From CAYRLZ01 sp964425275 (GTDB lineage Bacteria; Hydrothermota; Tepidihabitantia; Tepidihabitantales; JBDRVQ01), in NCBI GenBank assembly GCA_964425275.1, contig CAYRLZ010000030.1, forward strand, positions 1-40,585: DNA of 40,585 nucleotides, read 5' to 3'. A model generated the notes under the pieces. That model saw nothing but the letters and a program-made list of their open reading frames with translations. It searched no databases and was not told the DNA's origin. The translations under genes were made by a program, and so were the position numbers. Shown here piece by piece: positions 16,189-24,200 of this stretch (position 1 is its first letter; the number at the start of each line of letters is the position of its first letter).

Positions 16189-17592
16189 ATGATAAAGCCA
16201 CAGATAACCACAGATGGCGACCAAATTAATCGGGGGTGGCAATTCATCTCTTTTCTCTTTTTCGTGGTATGCGCCTTGATGTTGCCGAATTCTCTCGCCG
16301 GGGCGAAACAGATAGCCGGCGAGGGTGGTATCTATTTTCTGACGGTCCGCGGGGCAATTGGTCCAGCGACGAGTGAATATATCCAGCGGGGGATAAAGAT
16401 TTGCGAAGAGAAATCGGCCAGCGCTCTTATTCTAAAATTGGATACCCCCGGTGGTCTGGATGAGGCGATGCGTGAGATTGTGCAGGCCATATTATCTACC
16501 CGAGTTCCTTTTATCACATTTGTCTATCCCTCCGGCGCCCGGGCGGCCTCGGCTGGGACCTTTATTCTTATTGCCAGTCATCTCGCGGCAATGGCTGAGG
16601 GTACAACAACCGGTGCGGCCCACCCAGTTTCAATCGGTGCAAAAGAAATACCACAGGAGATGAAGGAAAAGATAGAAGAGGATGCCGCCGCTTTCCTTAA
16701 ATCCTTGGCATTAAAACGAAAAAGGGATACCACCTTTGCCGTAGCCGCGGTGAAAAAGAGTATGGTCTTGACCGATAGAGAGGCCTTAGAAAGGAAGGTG
16801 ATTGATTGTCGGGCAAATTCTTGCGAGGAGTTGTTAAAGAAGATTGACGGACGAAAAGTAGTGGTTGACAATCAGGAATTAGTCATTTCTACTCGGGGGA
16901 AGGCTTCTTATCCAATTGATATGAATGCCCGGGAGCGATTTCTCCAAGCATTGACAAATCCTAATCTTGCCTATATATTATTAATGATTGGTATGTATGG
17001 AATAATTTTTGAATTACAAAATCCTGGTTCACTCTTTCCGGGAGTGGTTGGTGCCCTTTCTTTAATTTTGGCCTTTTATTCCTTTCGTATCTTACCGGTA
17101 AATTATGCCGGATTGTTTCTAATCGGCCTATCTTTTCTCTTCTTTCTCTTGGAGATAAGGGTAGCATCTTACGGCCTCCTGAGCGCTGGTGGGATTATTT
17201 CCTTTATTTTAGGCTCATTACTTTTGTTTCCTAATTTCTCTCCCTTTTTCCCTTTTTCTATTTCGGTAATTATCATTGCAACGATAATAACCATTCTCTT
17301 TTTCCTTTTAATTATTAGTTTAGGAATTAAGGCGCATCTTAAAAAGCCAGTGAGTGGTAAGGAAGGGATGGTAAATTTAGTCGGCGAAGTCGTGGATTCT
17401 TTTTCCGCCCCGGTCGGCGAAGATATTTTACCATCCGGTCAGGTTTTTGTCCGGGGGGAATACTGGCCAGCCCTATCATTATCCGGACCGCTAAAAAAAG
17501 GGGATAAAGTGAGGGTGGTGGAAGTTCAAGGGATGGTCTTAAAGGTTAAGGCGCTAAAGGAAGAAGTGAAATCAAATAGAGGAGGGTTATGA
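16189..17592 (+). CDS. nfeD: NfeD-family membrane serine protease (ClpP-like domain, membrane domain and OB domain)
   Basis: 467 aa. A signal or anchor segment (about 18-40) is followed by a ClpP-like protease domain. It contains IYFLTVRGAIGPATSEYIQRGI, LILKLDTPGGLDEAMREIV, GARAASAGTFILIASHLAAMAEGTTTGAAHP (the nucleophilic Ser is in AASAGT) and DREALERKVID. Residues about 250-390 hold four or five membrane helices, and about 395-460 form the NfeD OB-fold (GKEGMVNLVGEVVDSF and on). Partners are usually stomatin-like proteins, none of which is in view. There is no ribosome site at the chosen ATG. Its first codons lie in a CCACAGAT direct repeat, so the true start may be a downstream GTG or TTG. 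Confidence 0.88.
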   Translation: MIKPQITTDGDQINRGWQFISFLFFVVCALMLPNSLAGAKQIAGEGGIYFLTVRGAIGPATSEYIQRGIKICEEKSASALILKLDTPGGLDEAMREIVQAILSTRVPFITFVYPSGARAASAGTFILIASHLAAMAEGTTTGAAHPVSIGAKEIPQEMKEKIEEDAAAFLKSLALKRKRDTTFAVAAVKKSMVLTDREALERKVIDCRANSCEELLKKIDGRKVVVDNQELVISTRGKASYPIDMNARERFLQALTNPNLAYILLMIGMYGIIFELQNPGSLFPGVVGALSLILAFYSFRILPVNYAGLFLIGLSFLFFLLEIRVASYGLLSAGGIISFILGSLLLFPNFSPFFPFSISVIIIATIITILFFLLIISLGIKAHLKKPVSGKEGMVNLVGEVVDSFSAPVGEDILPSGQVFVRGEYWPALSLSGPLKKGDKVRVVEVQGMVLKVKALKEEVKSNRGGL

Positions 17593-17606
17593 AAAGTTAA
17601 TGTTTG

Positions 17607-18473
17607 ATGCCGGCCAAAATATTAGATGGTAAATTTGTTTCCGAAAAGATTCGCGAGGATTTAAGTAAAGAGGTAGCCTTTCTGAAAGAAAAAGGAGTTA
17701 CTCCCTCCTTAAAAGTAATCCTAATTGGTAATTATCCACCTTCGGTTATTTATGTCAGAAACAAAGAGAAGGCGTGTGAGCAGGTTGGTATCTTAACTCA
17801 GACGGAAAGACTTCCGGCCGATACTCCGGAAGATAAGTTGCTTGATTTAATAAAGAGATGGAATGAAGATGAAACATCCGGTATCTTAGTGCAACTTCCC
17901 CTTCCTGAATCGATCAATAAAAGAAATATCTTCCTGACAATTGACCCGAAAAAGGATGTGGATGGCTGTACACCGACTAATCTTGGGCTTCTCTTAACGG
18001 GCGAGCCTTACTTCTTCCCTTGCACGCCAGCCGGGATTCTGGAACTTTTACGATTTTACCAAATAGAAACGAAAGGTAAGTATGTGGTAATTCTGGGGAG
18101 AGGAGATTTGGTGGGTAAGCCATTGGCAAATCTTCTTTTGCGGAAGGGGATTGATGCGACAGTTGTTGTCTGTCATACCGCGACCCGGGATGTTGCCAAT
18201 TTTACCCGTGAGGCCGATATTATCGTCTTAGGAATGGGAAGGAAACATTTCTTAAAAGGAAATATGATTAAAGAAGGAGCGGTAATTGTTGACTGCGGGA
18301 TTTCTAAGATTTGCGAAGGAGGGAAAGAGAAGATCATGGGTGATTGTGACTTTGAGAGTTGCCAAGAAAAGGCGAGTTATATAACACCGGCGGTCGGTGG
18401 GGTTGGTCCAATGACCGTAACGATGCTACTCAAAAATACCATAAAGGCGGCTAAAATACAAAAGGGAATATGA
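17607..18473 (+). CDS. folD: Bifunctional methylenetetrahydrofolate dehydrogenase/cyclohydrolase FolD
   Basis: 288 aa. Diagnostic motifs are PSLKVILIGNYPPSVIYVRNKEKACEQVGI (with the Tyr and Lys of the active site), GILVQLPLP, PKKDVDGCTPTNLG, PCTPAGILELL, the NADP loop VILGRGDLVGKPLANLLL and YITPAVGGVGPMTVTMLL. It interconverts methylene-THF, methenyl-THF and formyl-THF in the cytoplasm. ATG 17607 is preferred; a TTG lies directly before it at 17604. The strong GGAGGG at 17581 instead precedes a three-codon ORF (ATG AAA AGT TAA) overlapping the nfeD stop, so folD translation may depend on re-initiation. Its folate-bound methyl units could link to the corrinoid cluster, but this is speculative. 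Confidence 0.95.
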   Translation: MPAKILDGKFVSEKIREDLSKEVAFLKEKGVTPSLKVILIGNYPPSVIYVRNKEKACEQVGILTQTERLPADTPEDKLLDLIKRWNEDETSGILVQLPLPESINKRNIFLTIDPKKDVDGCTPTNLGLLLTGEPYFFPCTPAGILELLRFYQIETKGKYVVILGRGDLVGKPLANLLLRKGIDATVVVCHTATRDVANFTREADIIVLGMGRKHFLKGNMIKEGAVIVDCGISKICEGGKEKIMGDCDFESCQEKASYITPAVGGVGPMTVTMLLKNTIKAAKIQKGI

Positions 18474-19327
18474 GCAAAGACCAAATAGTCAATGGCCAAT
18501 ATCAAAAATATCAGGCGATAATTGAAAAGGAATTGAGGAAAATCTTTCAAAACTTAAAAGGTTGTCCCGAAGAATTAAAGAGAAGTATGGAATATGCGGT
18601 ATTTTCTGGGGGAAAAAGGTTACGACCGGTTCTTACCTTACTCACTTATACCGCCTGCGGTGGCAAATCAATAAGAGATTGCCTACCTTTTGCCTGTGGG
18701 ATTGAATTTATCCATACCTTCTCTTTGATTCACGATGACCTGCCGGCTCTGGACAATGACGATTGGCGAAGGGGAAAACCTACGCTTCATAAGGTTTTTG
18801 GCGAAGGGATTGCTTTATTAGCGGGCGATTGTCTATTCGCTCTGGCTTTTGAGATATTCTTGAAGGCGGTGAAGATGTTTTGGGGGAGACACTTTCGTGA
18901 AGGAAATCCGGCACTCTTGGCAACAGAGGTAATTTTGCAATCAGTTGGGATTAAGGGGATGGTTGGTGGACAAGTTATGGATATCCAACCCACCAGTCGA
19001 CGAAGTAAAAAATTATATATTCCGCTCATCAAAAAGAAAACTGCTTTTCTCATCCAAGCCTCAATACTAAGTGGGGCAATCCTTGCTCACTGTGATACCA
19101 AGCGGTTAAGACTCTTGAGGCAAGCCGGATTACTCGTTGGGATACTCTTTCAATTATCCGACGATATCATTGACCAAAACGGTAGCGTCAAGATTTATGG
19201 TCAAGAAAAAGTGATTGCCCTTAGAGACCGATACGCAAAAAAGGCCAAGCGCCTATTTGAAAAATTGGACAAAGGATTTGAGCCATTTTTGGCAATTATA
19301 AAATTTATTACGACGAGAAGTGAATAA
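18470..19327 (+). CDS. ispA: Polyprenyl (farnesyl/geranylgeranyl) diphosphate synthase
   Basis: 285 aa, trans-isoprenyl diphosphate synthase family. It has GGKRLRPVL, the first Asp-rich motif DDLPALDNDDWRRG, the central GGQVMDI, KKTAFLIQAS and the second Asp-rich motif LSDDIID. The residues before the first motif (CGIEFIHTFSLIHDDLPALD) fit short-chain (C15-C20) enzymes of the bacterial IspA type. It condenses isopentenyl diphosphate units for membrane lipids and quinones. The ATG overlaps the folD stop by 4 nt and the 3' end overlaps dxs by 8 nt, the same ispA-dxs order found in many bacteria. Confidence 0.93.
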   Translation: MSKDQIVNGQYQKYQAIIEKELRKIFQNLKGCPEELKRSMEYAVFSGGKRLRPVLTLLTYTACGGKSIRDCLPFACGIEFIHTFSLIHDDLPALDNDDWRRGKPTLHKVFGEGIALLAGDCLFALAFEIFLKAVKMFWGRHFREGNPALLATEVILQSVGIKGMVGGQVMDIQPTSRRSKKLYIPLIKKKTAFLIQASILSGAILAHCDTKRLRLLRQAGLLVGILFQLSDDIIDQNGSVKIYGQEKVIALRDRYAKKAKRLFEKLDKGFEPFLAIIKFITTRSE

Positions 19328-21194
19328 GATTCTCAACAAGATAAATTCCCCGGCTGATTTACGAAAACTCTCCGGGCAAGAGATAGCTACTTTAGCAAGT
19401 GAGATAAGAGAAGAGATAATTAGGGTCGTTGCCCAAAATGGGGGACATTTGGCTCCCAATTTAGGTGTCGTGGAATTAACCCTGGCGCTCCATTATGTCT
19501 TTTCTACTCCGGAGGATAAGATTATCTGGGATGTTGGACATCAGTCTTATGCTCACAAGATAATCACCGGGCGGCGTGAGCAATTTTTTACCTTACGGCA
19601 ATATGGCGGATTGTCCGGTTTTCCGAAACGAAGGGAGAGCGAATTTGATATCTTTGATAGCGGACATTCCGGTGATGCCATTTCCGTTGGTTTAGGAATT
19701 GTGGTCGCTCAGGACTACCAAAATCACCGACATCGGGTAATTGTCGTGATTGGCGACGGTTCGTTAGCCTCAGGAGTTGCCTTTGAGGGCTTAAATTATT
19801 GTGGTTCATTAAAAAAGGATATAATAATCGTTCTGAATGATAATGAGATGTCAATCGCCAAAAGCAATGGTGCCCTTTCTCTTTACCTGAATCGGATAAT
19901 CACCGGACGGGTTTATAACCGATTAAAAACTGATGTGTGGAATTTATTAGGGCATCTACCCAAAGATCTCACCCGGCGAACCCGCGCGGTAGCGAAGAGA
20001 TTAGAAGCAGGCTTAAAAAGCCTTTTAGTTCCTTCTTTAATCTTTGAAGAGTTAGGTTTTCGTTATTTTGGACCATTTGATGGTCATAACTTTAAAGAAA
20101 TGGTTGATGTCTTTAATCGGATAAAAAACATCTCCGGCCCGATATTAGTTCATATCATAACTAAAAAAGGTAAAGGTTACCATTTTGCTGAAGAGAACCC
20201 GGAGGTTTTTCACGGCGTTGGGCCATTTGATATAAAAACCGGAGAGATTAAACAAACCCCGGGGTTTTCTTCAACCTTTGGCGAGACGCTCATCCGAATT
20301 GCCGAGAGGGATGAAAAGGTTGTGGTGATAACCCCGGGTATGTGTGTCGGTTCGGGCCTACAAAAATTCCGAAAGCACTTTCCCGACCGATTTTTTGACT
20401 GTGGCATTTGTGAACAGCACGCATTAGACTTTGCGAGCGGTCTTGCTCTTAGTGGCTTGAAACCGGTCGTGGCTATTTACTCAACTTTTTTGACGCGGGG
20501 CTACGACCAATTGGTTTATAATATTTGCCTCCAAAATTTACCGGTCCTCTTGGCCATTGACCGGGCTGGGATTGTTGGTGAAGATGGCGAGACTCATCAA
20601 GGAATATTTGATATTTCTTATCTCCGTCTTCTCCCGAATATTACAATTATGGCACCAAAGGATGAGGAAGAGTTGAAGAGAATGTTATTCTGGGCAGTAG
20701 AAAATCTCTCTTCCCCAATGGCCATAAGATACCCGAAGGGAGCCGTGATGGTGCCGAAAACAAATTCTTCCCCACCTCTTGCTTATGGAAAGGGGATAAT
20801 GGAAAAGGAGGGTAAGGGTTTGTGCCTTATTGGCATTGGCTACGCAGTGAATATTGCCGAAAGAGTGGCCGAAGAACTCCAGAAAGAAGGAATTGTGCCC
20901 GGTGTCGTCAACGCCCGTTTTATCAAACCACTGGACGAGGAGCTCTTTTTAGCCATCGGCAAAAAATATAAAACCTTATTTATTTTGGAAGAGAATACCT
21001 TAGAAGGAGGATTTGGTTCTTCTCTCTTAGAGTTTTATGCCGAAAAAAGAATACCGGTAAGGATTAAGCGGTTTGGCCTTCCCTCCCAATTTATTGAGCA
21101 TGGCGATAGAGAGACGATTCTTTTGAAATTTGGTTTAGGGGTAAAGGAATTGGCGAAAGAGATTAAATCAACTATAAAAGATGACCGGTATTAA
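19320..21194 (+). CDS. dxs: 1-deoxy-D-xylulose-5-phosphate synthase
   Basis: 624 aa, full length, with GTG start. N-terminal motifs include NGGHLAPNLGVVELTLALH and WDVGHQSYAHKIITGR. The TPP site is VVIGDGSLASGVAFEGLN followed by LNDNEMSIAKSNGALS. The middle transketolase-like domain has FFDCGICEQHALDFASGLA (catalytic Glu in CEQHA) and RAGIVGEDGETHQGIFD. It makes DXP from pyruvate and glyceraldehyde 3-phosphate, the first step of the MEP isoprenoid pathway, feeding ispA upstream. The 3' end runs into the sprA coding region. Confidence 0.96.
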   Translation: MNKILNKINSPADLRKLSGQEIATLASEIREEIIRVVAQNGGHLAPNLGVVELTLALHYVFSTPEDKIIWDVGHQSYAHKIITGRREQFFTLRQYGGLSGFPKRRESEFDIFDSGHSGDAISVGLGIVVAQDYQNHRHRVIVVIGDGSLASGVAFEGLNYCGSLKKDIIIVLNDNEMSIAKSNGALSLYLNRIITGRVYNRLKTDVWNLLGHLPKDLTRRTRAVAKRLEAGLKSLLVPSLIFEELGFRYFGPFDGHNFKEMVDVFNRIKNISGPILVHIITKKGKGYHFAEENPEVFHGVGPFDIKTGEIKQTPGFSSTFGETLIRIAERDEKVVVITPGMCVGSGLQKFRKHFPDRFFDCGICEQHALDFASGLALSGLKPVVAIYSTFLTRGYDQLVYNICLQNLPVLLAIDRAGIVGEDGETHQGIFDISYLRLLPNITIMAPKDEEELKRMLFWAVENLSSPMAIRYPKGAVMVPKTNSSPPLAYGKGIMEKEGKGLCLIGIGYAVNIAERVAEELQKEGIVPGVVNARFIKPLDEELFLAIGKKYKTLFILEENTLEGGFGSSLLEFYAEKRIPVRIKRFGLPSQFIEHGDRETILLKFGLGVKELAKEIKSTIKDDRY

Positions 21195-21204
21195 AGAAAG
21201 AGAA

Positions 21205-24200
21205 ATGATGAGACCTTGGGGGAGTTTACGGGCTCGTTGGGTTCAATTTCTCTTTTGGCTTTTCACTCTCTCCTACCTCTTCTTCGGTAGAGTTTGGGCC
21301 CAGGAACCATCTGATACCACTTCGCTAGATAGTCTCAGCCGCGTTAAGACATTCCCCTGGAATTTACTTGAGTTGGAAAAAGAAGTCCCAAGGATTGATT
21401 ATAAACAAGGGTTAGTCTTTTTTGAGCGGTGGCGAGATTCTCTCTTTTTCGGTGTCATCAAGGTACTGCCGCTCTCTTCCTATTTAGCCCTTAAAATGCA
21501 AAAGGATTTTACTCAAGATTTAGGGAGAGAGATTGAACGGGCGCAAATCAAGAAGGAAAAGCAGGCAGGATTTTCTAAACTTATTCCGGAGATTGAGATT
21601 CCCAAAATTCCTCTCATTGGGGAGTCAAGGATTAATATTGCTGGTGAGAATCGGGTCACAATTGGTGGACGGCAAACAATTCTCACCGGTGGCACCCAGA
21701 CTTCTTATGGGCAATCGCTTCTTCCGGAATTGAAGATGGAGCAGGCCCTCCGCTTAAATTTAGAGGGAACAATTAGCGACCGGACAAAAGTGCTTATTGA
21801 CCACGATTCTCAAAGAGAATTGGAGGCCAAAAATCGGGTGAAGTTAGAATATACCGGAGGGGAAGATGATATTATAAAAAAGATAGAGATGGGGGAGACG
21901 CAACTGACTATTCCCGGCACCGCCTTTACCGGAGATATCCCGGTCCATAAAGGCCTTTTTGGCATTAGCGGTCAGGGAGAACTGGGGGGGCTGAAACTTA
22001 ATTTTATTGCCTCTCGTGAACAATCCCAACCACAAATGAAAGAATTTAAGGGGAAAAACCTGGTGGCGGTTGATACCTTTTATGACAATGAGTTTGCCAA
22101 AGACCGGTTCTTTTTGTTGGATACCCAACCAGTGCAGGTGAAAGAGATTTACCTTTATTATGACGATAACCAACCATACGGTATTGGTAAAGAGAGTTGT
22201 CTGGCGACAATAAGACCTGAGGCACCCGAGGATACCTTACCTAACCCGAATTTTCCGGGCGACCGGAAGATTTCACGGTTCCTCCTTTTGGAGCCGAACA
22301 AGGATTATAAGATTCAGCAGTTCGTAGAAGGCGGAATATTTCTGGAGATGTTGCGGGATGTCCGAAGTGGCCGGCTTGGTGTCTTTTATATTACCACTAC
22401 TGGGGAGAGTATTGGAGGAAAGCGGTTTCAAGGGGCGCTGGTTTTGAAACTCATTAAGGCATATCCTTTTGCTCCGGAAAGTAAGACCTGGCCAAATGCA
22501 CTGAGGAATATCTATATCCTTCGGCAGGGAAAGGTAAAATTAGAAGAGATAAAAATCTTTCGTGATGACCCACAGGTTGATATGGAGGTAGAAACCGATG
22601 GACCAGAAAAGGGAAAGACTTTTCTCCAAATTACCGGACTTGACCCAGATGGTGATCGCCAGGTAGTCTATCCCCAATTCATATCAACTCTCGGCTATAT
22701 CGTTTTCCCTTATTTTAAACCATTTGCTCATCCCGGTCTTTCCCTACGAGATACCATAATCTATTATCGCGACCAACTGATGCCTGGTGAGGGTAAAAGG
22801 TATTACATTGTTGTTCGGTATACAGCACTGGCTCAAACTATTTCCCTTGGTGTGGATATAGAAAAGAACGAAAAGGTTTATGTGAATGGTGAATTACAGG
22901 AGAGAGACAAAGACTATCGGGTTGATTATGATAAGGGTGAGATAATTTTTTTGAAGCCGCTCCCCCCGGATGCCGAGGTTAAAGTAACCTATGAATACCT
23001 GCCGCTCTTTATGGCTCAGGCGCGTTCGCTCTTAGGGGTAAGAGCTGAGCAGTCATTTTTAGAAGAAGGTAAAATTGGCTCCAGTATCTTCTATCGGAGT
23101 GAGGCAAGTCCTCAAACTAAACCTTCTTTGGGTTCTGAGCCATTCCAAAGAATGGTCTGGGAGGGGGACATCGCTTATCGTTATCGTAATCTTCAGTTGC
23201 CCAATATCATTGACCGCCTACCACTGGTCAGGGCAGAGTCTCCCTTAGAGGTCTCTCTCACCAGCGAGGTCGCCACTTCTTTACCCAACCCTAATACCTT
23301 TGGAGTTGTATATGTTGATGACTTTGAACAGACGATAATTTCGGAAAAAACCGATTTTGCGGCCGGTAACTGGCAGACGAGTTCCTGCCCAGTCGGTAGG
23401 GATACTTCAACTTTTGCCAAAAAGCGACTGATTTGGTTAAATCCACCACAACGAATAAGAAAGGATTCAATATTTGGTCCCCGGGTGCGAGAAGATAGAG
23501 AAGAGAAGGTTGATTATTTAAGGATAATATTTGAGCCCGATAATACCGCTTCTTGGGCCGGGATGATGACGGCATTGCGGGGTGGGGTAGATATTCGGAA
23601 TTTAGAGAACCTGGAGGGAATCTTTCGCACCCGCCAAAAGGAAGGAAAAATCTGGATAACCCTGGCAACTTCGGTTGAAGAGGATGCCCCGCGCCGCAAC
23701 GGGCAAGGGGAGATTGTTGGCTATAATAACTATTTTGATACTGAGGATAAGAACAATAATGGGCAATTAGATGTTAATTTGGGGGAAGATAGTGGTATTG
23801 ATACCGTTTTGGGAAAAGACGGCACAGGTGTTGTCGGTGATGACGGGAATGATGATTATGACCCATATCGCAATCCCCAAGGAAGTGAAGGTAACCGGAG
23901 ATTAGATTCCGAAGATGTGGATGGCAATGGTTTTTCTCCCCGTGGCGACAACAATTATTATGAGTATGAAATCTCTCTTTCCGATACGACCTATTTTACC
24001 AATTTAGTGAATAACTGGCGAATTTTTCGGATGCCACTTTCCCGATGGACCAAAAAGGTTGGGATTCCTTTAGACCAAGAGATAAGAGTTGTTCGTATTT
24101 GGTTTACTGGCTTTTTGCAGCCGGAGACAGTTGACTTCTATAGTTTAGAATTGACCGGGAGCAAATGGCGTGGGGTGAGAGTAGTCGGAGAGCGGCGGAG

